A DNA stretch of 49,209 nt from an uncultured bacterium. Lineage in GTDB: Bacteria > Planctomycetota > UBA1135 > GCA-002686595. The stretch's first letter is position 1; the number at the start of each line of letters is the position of its first letter. Where the stretch lies: positions 1-49,209 of the forward strand of contig CALCXM010000160.1 of the NCBI GenBank assembly GCA_937905825.1, written 5' to 3'. Positions 32,417 to 41,144 of the stretch are shown here, one piece after another. The notes beneath the pieces are model-generated. The model saw nothing but the letters and a program-made list of their open reading frames with translations. It did no database searches and was not told the origin of the DNA. The position numbers and the translations under genes were made by a program.

Positions 32417-33703
32417 ATGAAAGCTCTCATCCAAAAACAGGCTCTCATCACCCGAAGGGCTCTCATCACCCGATTGGGCGCCGGCCGCACTCTTCTGACC
32501 GCGGGCTTCGGGCTCCTGCTCCTCGCTTCGGTGGCGACCGCCGGGGTGAAGAGCACGATCACCACCACGGAACCCCTGGCCGATGGCCCGGTCGTGATTG
32601 AGGTCAAGCACACCAACACGGGGATAAAGATCACGGCGACCGCTAACATCTTGGATGCCGACACCAAAGAAGAGAAGGCCAAGAAGATCAAGGACGCGAT
32701 CAATGCGGCTGCCCTGGCCGCCGGTGCTCCCGAGAAGGATTTGTGGGCGGCGTCAGTCGCTGGCAACGTGGTCACGGTCGCGCAAGTTGGCGGCGGCGGC
32801 ATGAAGGTCACGATTCTGAAGGACAAGACCAAGGAAGGGAACAAACTGACCGTGGAACCGAGCGGTGGAAACTCGGAACACGGGTTCTGGAAATGGGTCC
32901 GCAGCTGGCTCGTTTCGAGCAACGCGACCATCGTTCCGAGCGGCATGACCATGACCGTGAGCGCGGACACTCCGACCGGCTACTGGACTGAAGTCATCGT
33001 TTCCGACGGAACCCAGACGGTTGCTCAGATGCAAGCGGACCTCACTGTCTTGGCCGCGGCCCACGGCTACATCTTCAGCACCCAGATCGTTCCCGACATC
33101 GGTGGCGATCGTATGGAGCTCACTAGCAACGGCTTGCCCCTCGGATCCCCGACTCTGCTCCCCGGAGTGTTCCAAGTGGAAACGTCCCCCAACTGGCCGG
33201 AACTGATGGGGACCATGGGCGTCGCCATGGAGTTGGAAGACATCGGCTTCGGCTTCTGCTATGGCGATGGTTCCGCGCAGCCTTGCCCCTGCGGTAACTT
33301 CGGGGCTCCCGGACACGGTTGCGCCAACAGCGTGGCGCCCGGTGCTCGCCTGTTCGCCGACGGCTTGGCGAGTGTGAACTTCGACATGGTGCAACTGATC
33401 ACCGTCGAGCTGCCGCCCAACAAGCCCTCGCTCTTCTTCCAAGGACAGAACCCACTCAACGGCGGCAACGGAGTTCAGTTCGGTGATGGCCTGCGCTGCG
33501 TCGGCGGTGCCGTCATCCGCCTGCAAGTGGTGATCTCCGATGGAGCAGGCAACGCGCTCAGCAATCTCGGTGTGGCCCAAGCCGGTGGGATGCAGCCGGG
33601 CAACCCAGGGTTCTACCAGTGCTGGTACCGGGATCCCAACAACGGTCCGTGCGGTACGGGCTTCAACGTCTCGAACGGCTACATCATCGAGTGGATGCCC
33701 TAG
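32417..33703 (+). CDS. Secreted protein with the shared C-terminal domain
   Basis: A 428-residue exported protein. The N-terminus begins with a threefold 6-residue repeat (ALIQKQ/ALITRR/ALITRL) that forms the positive region before the hydrophobic core LLTAGFGLLLLASVATA. Residues 45-275 look beta-rich (KSTITTTEPLADGPVVIEVKHTNTGIKITATANI) without a family I recognise. From about residue 278 a Cys-rich segment (CYGDGSAQPCPCGNFGAPGHGC) introduces the C-terminal domain ending GFYQCWYRDPNNGPCGTGFNVSNGYIIEW. This domain is shared with the FG-GAP protein at 24.7 kb. A strong terminator follows. The protein is probably surface-located. Confidence 0.8.
   Translation: MKALIQKQALITRRALITRLGAGRTLLTAGFGLLLLASVATAGVKSTITTTEPLADGPVVIEVKHTNTGIKITATANILDADTKEEKAKKIKDAINAAALAAGAPEKDLWAASVAGNVVTVAQVGGGGMKVTILKDKTKEGNKLTVEPSGGNSEHGFWKWVRSWLVSSNATIVPSGMTMTVSADTPTGYWTEVIVSDGTQTVAQMQADLTVLAAAHGYIFSTQIVPDIGGDRMELTSNGLPLGSPTLLPGVFQVETSPNWPELMGTMGVAMELEDIGFGFCYGDGSAQPCPCGNFGAPGHGCANSVAPGARLFADGLASVNFDMVQLITVELPPNKPSLFFQGQNPLNGGNGVQFGDGLRCVGGAVIRLQVVISDGAGNALSNLGVAQAGGMQPGNPGFYQCWYRDPNNGPCGTGFNVSNGYIIEWMP
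32423..32476 (+). repeat. Three tandem 18-bp copies inside a signal peptide
   Basis: Three copies of an 18-base unit beginning GCTCTCATC lie head to tail right after the start codon, the second and third nearly identical (16 of 18). They encode ALI-x-x-x three times and set the length of the positive N-region of the signal peptide. The unit could expand or contract in frame. Confidence 0.75.
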
Positions 33704-33764
33704 TCGCTTGAAAGCGTCCATCCTGCGCGGACCGTTCGAGGTCGGCGGGAGTGGGGGGGAAACG

Positions 33765-33804
33765 GCGGGTTGCGAGTGAACGACAGCGTCCATTCGCAAC
33801 CCGC
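33765..33804 (+). terminator. Rho-independent terminator after secreted-protein gene
   Basis: An 11-bp perfect stem (GCGGGTTGCGA/TCGCAACCCGC), extendable to 14 bp with one wobble, closes a 12-nt loop and is followed by TTTCGTT. It sits between the secreted-protein gene and the convergent DUF21 gene. Confidence 0.75.
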
Positions 33805-33879
33805 TTTCGTTGAGAGGAGAGAGACGTGGAGTCTGCGAGGCGCGGGTATCCGGTATCCAGCGGCAGAGTTCCTATAAGC

Positions 33880-34902
33880 CTAGTCGTCCGTCGACTTCGG
33901 CACGATGCCGCGTAGCAAGTAGCCGAGCAGGTCGGCCCCGGTGATCACCCGGCGTTTGGTGTCGGTCCACAGCAGGATGAGGTCCATGTCGATCACATCA
34001 TCTTCCGGCCCTTCCTGGGTGACGGTCAGCTTGCGCAGGACACGGCCTACGTTCATCTTCGGATTGCGAATCACGATGGGCCGGTGGCAGGCCGCGTAGG
34101 GCTCGAGCTTGTCTCCGCGCAGGAACGCGCTACGCAAGAATTCGTCGGCGTCCAAAACGAGCAGGGGTTCTTCCTCAGGGCTGCATAGGATGACCCACTT
34201 GTGACCTGAACGCTGCACCTGCTGAATGAATGGGTCGTCAGGCCTCGGCTCGTAGTCGGGGATCATGGGCAGGTCAACCTGCACAGGCAGGATGATGATC
34301 GAGTCGGGATCGACAGGCTCGCCCTCTTGTCCGAGGGGCAAGTCGTCGAGGGCGAGAAAGTTCAGCACGCCCTGGCCTTCGTGGATGCCCAGGTCGGACT
34401 CCTCGGCTTCCATGTGCTTCGTGATGACGCGCCGCAGGTCGTGCTCCCGAAGGTAGGTGATGCCTTCCGGTCCGAGCCAGCGGTCCAACATCCATGCCGA
34501 AGGTTTGGCCACGGGCCACAGCACGAATTGGTAGAACCAAATGACGGGAGCGAGTCGCGACCCCATCTTGAGGGCGTTCCGCGAGAACCAGGCCTGGGGC
34601 AAGATCTCGCCAAAGAACGTGATGCCGAAGGTCGAGAAGGCAAAGGCGTAGGCGCCCGTCAAGAGCGAGTCGGTCAGCAGGGTCAGGAGCACGTTCGCTG
34701 CGACGTTGCCCCAGAGGATGGTCGTGAGCAGAAAGTTGGAGTCCTCACGCAGGGCGATCACGCGCGTTGCGTCCGGGTTACCGCCTTCGGCGATGACTTC
34801 CAAGTTCAGCCGACTCAGGCCCAGGAGGGCTAAGTTGAGCCCGGAAAATGTGGCCGAGTGCAGGATGCAGATGCCGACCCCGATCCAAGTGAAGAGTTCC
34901 AT
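33880..34902 (-). CDS. DUF21/CNNM-type transmembrane protein with degenerate CBS pair
   Basis: A 340-residue membrane protein. The N-terminal half is a CNNM (DUF21) domain with three to four helices: HSATFSGLNLALLGLSRLNLEVI, LREDSNFLLTTILWGNVAANVLLTLL, TFGITFFGEILPQAWFSRNALKMGSRLAP. The second half (about 215-335) resembles a degenerate CBS pair (DPFIQQVQRSGHKWVILCSPEEEPLLVLDADEFL ... VITGADLLGYLLRG). Relatives such as CorC/CNNM transport magnesium or affect divalent cation balance. The usual CorC_HlyC domain is absent. It lies downstream of the CPA2 antiporter gene on the same strand. Confidence 0.85.
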   Translation of the reverse strand: MELFTWIGVGICILHSATFSGLNLALLGLSRLNLEVIAEGGNPDATRVIALREDSNFLLTTILWGNVAANVLLTLLTDSLLTGAYAFAFSTFGITFFGEILPQAWFSRNALKMGSRLAPVIWFYQFVLWPVAKPSAWMLDRWLGPEGITYLREHDLRRVITKHMEAEESDLGIHEGQGVLNFLALDDLPLGQEGEPVDPDSIIILPVQVDLPMIPDYEPRPDDPFIQQVQRSGHKWVILCSPEEEPLLVLDADEFLRSAFLRGDKLEPYAACHRPIVIRNPKMNVGRVLRKLTVTQEGPEDDVIDMDLILLWTDTKRRVITGADLLGYLLRGIVPKSTDD

Positions 34903-35050
34903 AATGTGTGGTTGCGACGTGGCGCTGTTGCAAAGGATGCAACAGGACAGAGCGTTCCCCTCAACAATTCGCGGGGGAGTGCGCCCCTTCTGGGGGAATT
35001 CTCTGAGGGATAACTATCCGACTTGGGGGCCCGCAGCGGCTGCCGAGTTT

Positions 35051-36232
35051 CTAAGCGGCGAGGCTCCCTTCGACCCGGGCCGAAGCCCCCCGGAAGGGCC
35101 TCCAAATTGCGACCCAGGCAGGTCCTAGGATCAGGGTGCCAGCGATCACGCCGATCACCAACTGGTGGGTGGTGGGCGTGATGACGTTCGCTTGCAGGCC
35201 GACCGCGGCGAGCACAAAGCTGAACTCGCCGATCTGGGAGAGCAGCGCTCCCACGTAGATACTGGTGCGCCAACTGCGCCCGAGCCCCCGCAAGATAGCT
35301 GCGTTGATCAAGGTGTTGGTGACAAATGCGGCGAGCACCACGACCACCAGGGCGACCCAATGTTCCGCCAATTGTTCCAGTCGCAGCATCATCCCGATGG
35401 ACAGGAAGAAGACCGCCACGAGCAAGACTCGGTAGGGTTCGAGGCTGCGGTGCACCCAGTCTGTTTCACGGGCTGCGGCCACGGCGAGGCCGGCGATGAA
35501 GGCCCCCAGAGCACTCGAGAGATGGAGCAGGGCGGAGACCCAGGCCAGTCCGAAGCACAACCCGAAGGCCGCGAACACTTGCAATTCGTGGTCCGTGCGC
35601 AGGGACTCCCCGAAGGGCAGTTTCAACTTCGCACCGCGCGCAAGCAAAACGACGAAGGTCACCGTTCCCGCGGCTCCCGCGAGTTGCAAGAGCAGCGTCT
35701 TGGTTTGCGGGGTGTCCCCGGCCATGGAGCCGAGCACGATCAACATGCCCACGACGACCACGTCTTGCACGAGCAGAATTCCAATCGCGTCGATGCCGGA
35801 GGGGGTTTCCAGCTCGCCCCATTGCCGGAGCATGGAGAGCACCAAGGCGGTGCTGCTCAAGCTAATCGCGAATCCGAAGAGGATCACGCGCGGGGTGGGC
35901 CAGTCCAGGAACCAGCCGAGCAGGGCCACCACGGCGACGCTCAAGGCCACTTGCAGCAGCGTCCCGATCACAGCCACCTTCCAACCTGTGACGAGCTTCG
36001 GCAAGTCCACTTCCATGCCAGCGAAGAACAGCAGCATCACCACGCCGAACTCACCCAGCCTTTGAATGGCCAGTTCGTCCTCAAACAGGTGCAGTCCCGA
36101 TGGGCCGAGCAGAATCCCCACCGCGAGGTAGCCGACCACATGCGGAAGCCCCGCTTTCTTGGCGATCGCACCCACCAAAAGCACCAAGAAGATGCTTGCG
36201 ACGAGCAAGGGCATGATCGGATCCATGTGCAT
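35051..36232 (-). CDS. Cation:proton antiporter, CPA2 (KefB/NapA-like)
   Basis: A 393-residue membrane protein started at the ATG at 36232 (MHMDPIMPLLVASIFLVLLVGAIAKKAGLP); the longer frame from 36499 adds 89 unlikely residues. It shows the CPA2 pattern: HVVGYLAVGILLGPSGLHLFEDE, LGEFGVVMLLFFAGMEVDLPKLV, then SLSSTALVLSMLRQWGE and FIAGLAVAAARETDWVHRSLEPYRVLLVAVFFLSIGM, with about 11-12 helices. The C-terminal TrkA-N/RCK domain of KefB and KefC is missing. It should exchange sodium or potassium for protons across the cytoplasmic membrane. It is followed by the DUF21 gene about 150 bases downstream. Confidence 0.9.
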   Translation of the reverse strand: MHMDPIMPLLVASIFLVLLVGAIAKKAGLPHVVGYLAVGILLGPSGLHLFEDELAIQRLGEFGVVMLLFFAGMEVDLPKLVTGWKVAVIGTLLQVALSVAVVALLGWFLDWPTPRVILFGFAISLSSTALVLSMLRQWGELETPSGIDAIGILLVQDVVVVGMLIVLGSMAGDTPQTKTLLLQLAGAAGTVTFVVLLARGAKLKLPFGESLRTDHELQVFAAFGLCFGLAWVSALLHLSSALGAFIAGLAVAAARETDWVHRSLEPYRVLLVAVFFLSIGMMLRLEQLAEHWVALVVVVLAAFVTNTLINAAILRGLGRSWRTSIYVGALLSQIGEFSFVLAAVGLQANVITPTTHQLVIGVIAGTLILGPAWVAIWRPFRGASARVEGSLAA

Positions 36233-36472
36233 AGTGGTGACTCCTGGCGGGCAGTTCGCGATTGGATGCCCATGGGTGGAGGAGCGGAAGCCGCTCCCGG
36301 AATTCGGCGAATGGCCCCATTCATTCTTGGGGGGGCTCGCCGTGGCCGGGATCATAGTGTTGTCGTGGGGGGGCGAGACGATTGGAATCGGAAACCGTGG
36401 AGCTGGATTTGGTTGCGGGACGAGTTGCCGGGCGAAGGTGCAGGCCGGTGGGGCGGGGGAGAGCGATCTAGA

Positions 36473-36760
36473 ATGTCGGTGAGCGGTCGTGGCGCCCACA
36501 TGCCGAATTGGGCGCGAGGGGTGCCCATACGGCGTCTCACGGTGACCTGGGCAGGCGGGATTGCCAGATTCCGGCAGGCGCTCTTAGTCGGGACCGTCGT
36601 CTCCCTGGCCGCGGATGTGTTCACAGCGCGCTCCAATCGCAAGCTTCGAGAGCGTGTCTACGCCGGCAAGGTCATCGATCCAAGCTCTGGCCAAGAGCTC
36701 GTCGCGTTCGCTGCCGAGAACGACCTGGTTTTGAAGTGGGCGGGTGGGATGGAACACTAG
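36473..36760 (+). CDS. Small hypothetical protein
   Basis: A 95-residue ORF from the ATG at 36473 (an ATG at 36500 would give 86 residues). It contains one possible hydrophobic segment (QALLVGTVVSLAADVF) and a charged tail (RSNRKLRERVYAGKVIDPSSGQELVAFAAENDLVLKW) with GC-rich third codon positions like those of real neighbours. The function is unknown. Its stop codon lies within the second copy of the dispersed 23-bp motif. It may instead be a chance ORF. Confidence 0.42.
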   Translation: MSVSGRGAHMPNWARGVPIRRLTVTWAGGIARFRQALLVGTVVSLAADVFTARSNRKLRERVYAGKVIDPSSGQELVAFAAENDLVLKWAGGMEH

Positions 36761-36779
36761 CCTGCTCTATTCATGAGTC
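36757..36779 (-). repeat. Dispersed 23-bp motif, copy 2
   Basis: The reverse complement of this stretch is identical over 23 bases to the element at 28886-28908. It overlaps the stop codon of the small ORF upstream and lies in the leader region of the 36865 gene. Confidence 0.6.
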
Positions 36780-36864
36780 GTCCTCCTGCAGAGCGGGCCA
36801 ACTCAACTCATTTCAGGCCCTTCGCGCTCGAGCCTGTACCCCGACCTAGTCGAAGATCCTCCGC

Positions 36865-37695
36865 ATGTCCTTTCCTCTCAAAGTCCTCACCGCCCTCATT
36901 GGCATTCCCATCGTGTGTCTCGGTGGGGCCTTCGTCTACGGCATGTATCTCGGAGCAACGGGACAGTACGAGCCTCGTGAGGTGAAGACTGAGGAGCCAG
37001 CGCCCGTGGTCTCAGGAGAGCAACCGGCTTTGCAAGAGCCGCCGGTCGCAGCGGAAGCGCCCGCCACAGATTCCGTCCAGCCTCCCTCGGGGACTGCAGG
37101 CTTACCGGACCCACTCGATGCCGCGTCCGTGACCACTTGGCTCAACAGCACGCGCTTCTTCTACGTGGAGGGCGAGGACGTCAAGACGGACGAGACGCGG
37201 CTCGCGGCCCTGAGCGTTGAGCAGGCCTTTCAGCTCTACGACGCCTTGCGCGCGGGAGGCAAGCAACACCAAACCATGCGGCTCTTTTTCTTCGCCGCCA
37301 TGGGAGAGCTGGGACTCGCGCAGCGCGCTGAATTCGCGAAGCGCGTGGGAGCCGTCTTCCGCCAATCGGATCAATCCAGGCTGAACGCCTACACCGGGGA
37401 CTTCTCCAACCTCCTCTTCCTGCAAACGAACGATTCTGAATCGGTGTACGCGCGGGCCGTGCGCAACTACGCCATGGTGCTCGAGAGCAAGGAGATCGTC
37501 GCCGCCTTGATTCACATCGGTGCCGTCCAGGAAGACCTGGCCCGTGACCAGTGGACGATTCGCATCGAGCACAAGATGCAGGATTTCGACGCACAAACGC
37601 TCATGTCCATTCACGAGCGCATCGAGCCAGCCTTCTTCGGCAACCGCAAGTACCTAAGGGACCAGCTAGAGGATTTCGCCAAGAGCAAGCGCTAG
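36865..37695 (+). CDS. Hypothetical membrane-anchored protein with proline-rich linker
   Basis: A 276-residue protein. A hydrophobic helix (about residues 4-24, KVLTALIGIPIVCLGGAFVYGMYLG) is followed by a Pro/Ala/Glu-rich linker (about 35-75) and a helical domain of 200 residues (DPLDAASVTTWLNSTRFFYVEGEDVKTDE ... LRDQLEDFAKSK). I see no family motif. The domain is probably on the outer face of the cytoplasmic membrane. Confidence 0.72.
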   Translation: MSFPLKVLTALIGIPIVCLGGAFVYGMYLGATGQYEPREVKTEEPAPVVSGEQPALQEPPVAAEAPATDSVQPPSGTAGLPDPLDAASVTTWLNSTRFFYVEGEDVKTDETRLAALSVEQAFQLYDALRAGGKQHQTMRLFFFAAMGELGLAQRAEFAKRVGAVFRQSDQSRLNAYTGDFSNLLFLQTNDSESVYARAVRNYAMVLESKEIVAALIHIGAVQEDLARDQWTIRIEHKMQDFDAQTLMSIHERIEPAFFGNRKYLRDQLEDFAKSKR

Positions 37696-37808
37696 GGAGA
37701 ACCGGGTTCGCGCCGACTTGTGGCATGGGTTCAGAGAGCCGCGGGCTTTCCTTCCCATCCCTGTTGGTCGCCTCGATTCCAAGGGACGAGCGCGCTTGGT
37801 ACCTCGCC

Positions 37809-40800
37809 CTAAAGTGTCAACTCCAACGGTTCCATCGGGGATTCAAAGGTAACTGGGAACTCCCGTAGAGACCGACCGTCCCGCAGACCTTGAAGCGTGC
37901 CAACCCGAATGATGTGGTCGCCCAGCGGCACATGGATCAGGTGGAACTCGCCCGCTGCATTGGTCTCCAGCACGGGCTCCAGGGTGCCATCGCCCCCCAG
38001 GGACATTCGATCGTAGAGTTTGGCGCGCAATGGAAGTGGCGAGCCGGATGCTGTGAGTACCGACAATGCGTAGGAACCGTCTCCAACCACTCGGCCCTTC
38101 ACGGAGGTCGCGTGTCGCGGATGCAAGTCGATGGTGTGTTGCCCCGCATCGAAGTATTGCAACTCCGTCATGAGCGGCAGGAACGGCGGGCCATCCATGT
38201 TCTGCACCAGCTCGATGGCCACTTGATACCAACCCGGTTCCATGGGGGAGAGCTCGTGCTCTGAACTGTCTTCCAACAGATAGCTGCCGTAATGCAAACG
38301 ACCCCGGTCATCGGGAACGGAACCCGTTCCTTGAAATCCGATGACCGCTCCCTGCGGCCAGCGACCATGGATTGTCGTGATGTCACGAGAACTGGAGTGG
38401 GGGTTGCGAAAGGCCTCGGGATCCTTCGGCAGGTAACGGGCGTGCAGCACGTACATCCCGTTCGAATCCACCCCGTGCACGCGCAGCTTGATGCGAACGG
38501 ACGAACCTGTTGCGAGTTCGAGCTGGACGCCATGGGTTCCGCTGGGGACGCCCGGGCTGCGTGTGATCGCTCTCCAAAATCCATGGACAGTCTGCAGCTT
38601 CGGGGAGCAATAGAGGTCGTACTCTCCCTCGGGAAGCCCCGAGAGCTCGAAGCGACCCGCTTGCAGGGTGCTCGTGATCTTGCCGAAGCGTGTGGTTCGC
38701 GCTTGCGGATCTGCTCCCGCCGGAACGGCCCAAACCAGCGCTTGTTGGTTGCCCACATCAAGGATCTCGCCGGCGGGCCCGCGCAGGGAGCCCGTGATCT
38801 TACGGGTTTCTTGAAGCTGCAGGTCGATGGTGAGCCGCCCATCTTGCGCGCCAACGGGATCCACCGTCGTCGAACCTGCGCTTCGAAGGGAGGGGCTTGG
38901 AACACCTGAAGCGGAGGAGGCAGCGCCATCCCTTCGACCGGGAACGGAGTCGCTTTCCCAGTGGGCGATGGCCAACAAGGAACCCTCTGAAGTTCGACGC
39001 CGTAGACTTGTCTGAAATGTCCCGTCGTCGCCCGTCGTGATCTCGCGCAAGCGATGAGCCAAGGGGAACTGCTCACCTGCGTCGTACAACCCGACGCTGG
39101 CTGCGCTTGCGGGCGTACCGTCCGCGTGCAACACCGTGCCCTGCACGAGCAGCTCGGATCCCCACTGAGCCTCGAGTCGATGGACAGCGCCCTGCTTCAA
39201 GACAATCGGCACACCAACTTGCGAGTCATCGAACAGGAGCTGGTTCTCGTCCATGAAAGTAGCCACCGAGCTTTGCCGGCCAAGGCCAACTCGAATCGCA
39301 AGCCGTCGATTCGCCCAGAGGTCCTTTAGCTCGGCAATGCCGTTCGCGTCGGTCCTTGCCGAACGTTCCGGCGGTCCCCAGTAGCTATAGGAAACGTCGA
39401 GAGTGGCCCGTTCGGATTCGTCCACCTCCACGTTGACCCCCGCGTCCGGAATGCCGATGCCATGCTCGTCGAGGATTCGCAGTTGAAGCGCGCCCGCGGG
39501 GAGCAGGCTGACTCGCATTTCCGTCCAACCCCCGAGCTCTTCACCATCTTCGTTCTTGCGACGATTCGCATTGCGCACGTCGAAAACAGAAAGGTCCGGG
39601 TCGTCCACTTCAACCACTCGCACGGACCAAGACTGCGGGAACTGAAAGCGTCCTGAAGTATCCGTGAGGAACGAATGCTGATGCTCAGCCTCTCCCCTGT
39701 ATTCCTTGAAGGTCATGGGGACGCCGGGCAAGGCATCCCCGGCTCCGTCAACCACGACGCCCGCTAGAAGTCCGTGGGCGGCACGCCACAGGACGATGTC
39801 CGTTCGCTGCTGGTCTCCGGGCTCTAGGGTTTTCACCACGGAGAGCGCGCGGTAGCCCTCGGACTCGGCAACTTGGAAGCGAAGGGACAAGGGGCGTACC
39901 CCAGGATCCGGAAACTGCGCTTGAAAGACTCCCTCTGAATCCACGGGGATCTGCTTGAGCGAAGCGGGCAGCTCCACGACCCCGGGACTATCAGTGACCA
40001 CGGCGAGTTGCACTCCCGGCGCGGCAGTCGATGGCAGTCCGAGATCACTGTAGCCCCGATTCATGACCGTGCCGTGGATCAAGATCATGCCTGCGGCAGC
40101 CTCCAATCCTGCGATCGCAACGCGTTCGCTGTCATCGGACACCGCAAGCGCTCGCTGCTCTTGACCAGGGACACGGTCCGGACCCTGCGTTCGAGGCGGC
40201 TGCTCGATTTGCGTGAAGGCTGTGGGGATCCCCGGCTTGTCCGGCAACCCGATCTGCCAGGCAACCAAGAGCAGCAGTCCGCCAACGAGCGCGAACTTGA
40301 TCGCCGTCGGTCCCGACATCAACACAGCCGTGAGTCCGCCGGACCAAGTGCCGAGCGCTTGGTTGCCCGCGATCGATCCCATCAGAACGCTCCAACTCTG
40401 GCGCTCTCCAGCATGGCGATCATCCATCCGCGTTCGAAGCTCCTGCAGTGCGCGCTTCAAGCGAGCGCGCACAGTGGAGGCCGGCACCCCCAACTCCTTG
40501 GCGATGCGCGGGGCGCTCCAGCCCCTGAAAAACACATAGAGAACCGTGGACCGCAAAGGTTCTTCAAGGGCCAGCACGCCCTGCACCATGTGCTGGATCA
40601 ACTCCGCTTGGGCGAGTTCCTCGGTGGAGTCCGGCAAGCCTTCCGAACGGGCGACAGATCGTTCGCGGGCTCGCCGAGCGCTGCGTGATCTCGAGCGGTT
40701 GACCGCGATGCCCTGGGCGACCTTGCGTAGCCAATGGGTCGGCCGCGCTCGGTCGCTCGGAGGTTGTTCCAACCACTTCAACCAAGTCTCTTGCAGCACG

Positions 40801-40928
40801 TCCTCCGCCAGGTGCGCATCCCCCAGAATCCCTTGGGCTAGGGAACGAATGAAGCCAGCATGCCGCGACAGGGCATCGGGATGGAGAGAGTTAGGGGAAG
40901 CGTCCATAGGGGAGATTGAGGGGGCCAT
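37809..40928 (-). CDS. ECF sigma factor fused through a membrane helix to beta-sandwich domains (paralogue B)
   Basis: A 1039-residue fusion. Region 2 runs from about residue 20 to 95 (FIRSLAQGILGDAHLAEDVLQETWLKWL ... HWLRKVAQGIAVNRSRSRSARRARER). Region 4 lies at 112-168 (LRSTVLYVFFRGWSAPRIAKELGVPASTVRARLKRALQELRTRM). The juxtamembrane R-H-A ... S-W stretch at 171-179 precedes the membrane helix at 208-228 (AIKFALVGGLLLLVAWQIGL). The 800-residue outer part is a string of CarboxypepD_reg-like domains (AGVVVDGAGDALPGVPMTF, QGTVLHADGTPASAASVGL, VKGRVVGDGSYALSV). An alternative start is the ATG seven codons in. No anti-sigma gene adjoins it. Confidence 0.87.
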   Translation of the reverse strand: MAPSISPMDASPNSLHPDALSRHAGFIRSLAQGILGDAHLAEDVLQETWLKWLEQPPSDRARPTHWLRKVAQGIAVNRSRSRSARRARERSVARSEGLPDSTEELAQAELIQHMVQGVLALEEPLRSTVLYVFFRGWSAPRIAKELGVPASTVRARLKRALQELRTRMDDRHAGERQSWSVLMGSIAGNQALGTWSGGLTAVLMSGPTAIKFALVGGLLLLVAWQIGLPDKPGIPTAFTQIEQPPRTQGPDRVPGQEQRALAVSDDSERVAIAGLEAAAGMILIHGTVMNRGYSDLGLPSTAAPGVQLAVVTDSPGVVELPASLKQIPVDSEGVFQAQFPDPGVRPLSLRFQVAESEGYRALSVVKTLEPGDQQRTDIVLWRAAHGLLAGVVVDGAGDALPGVPMTFKEYRGEAEHQHSFLTDTSGRFQFPQSWSVRVVEVDDPDLSVFDVRNANRRKNEDGEELGGWTEMRVSLLPAGALQLRILDEHGIGIPDAGVNVEVDESERATLDVSYSYWGPPERSARTDANGIAELKDLWANRRLAIRVGLGRQSSVATFMDENQLLFDDSQVGVPIVLKQGAVHRLEAQWGSELLVQGTVLHADGTPASAASVGLYDAGEQFPLAHRLREITTGDDGTFQTSLRRRTSEGSLLAIAHWESDSVPGRRDGAASSASGVPSPSLRSAGSTTVDPVGAQDGRLTIDLQLQETRKITGSLRGPAGEILDVGNQQALVWAVPAGADPQARTTRFGKITSTLQAGRFELSGLPEGEYDLYCSPKLQTVHGFWRAITRSPGVPSGTHGVQLELATGSSVRIKLRVHGVDSNGMYVLHARYLPKDPEAFRNPHSSSRDITTIHGRWPQGAVIGFQGTGSVPDDRGRLHYGSYLLEDSSEHELSPMEPGWYQVAIELVQNMDGPPFLPLMTELQYFDAGQHTIDLHPRHATSVKGRVVGDGSYALSVLTASGSPLPLRAKLYDRMSLGGDGTLEPVLETNAAGEFHLIHVPLGDHIIRVGTLQGLRDGRSLREFPVTFESPMEPLELTL

Positions 40929-41144
40929 CTGAATTGTCCTCTTAGAGACAGAGTCCCCCCTGCGCCGTTCACCAGAATCTTCTGAAAATCGGAGATCGGA
41001 CCTGTCATGCGCGAGGCTCCGACCACGCGTTGGTTTTCACCGGAGTTTCTTGTTCTGAACTCCCGGGAGTGGCGGCCCAATTCGTCCGAAAGTGTCCCCA
41101 ATCAAGGGCTGGTGTGGATTGCATTGGCTTGGTATCACAGGCCC

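Noticed and set aside
35165..36472. Plus-strand extension of the small ORF at 36473
   Set aside because: It is antisense to the CPA2 antiporter and rich in His, Gln and Glu; only the part beyond the antiporter start is considered.
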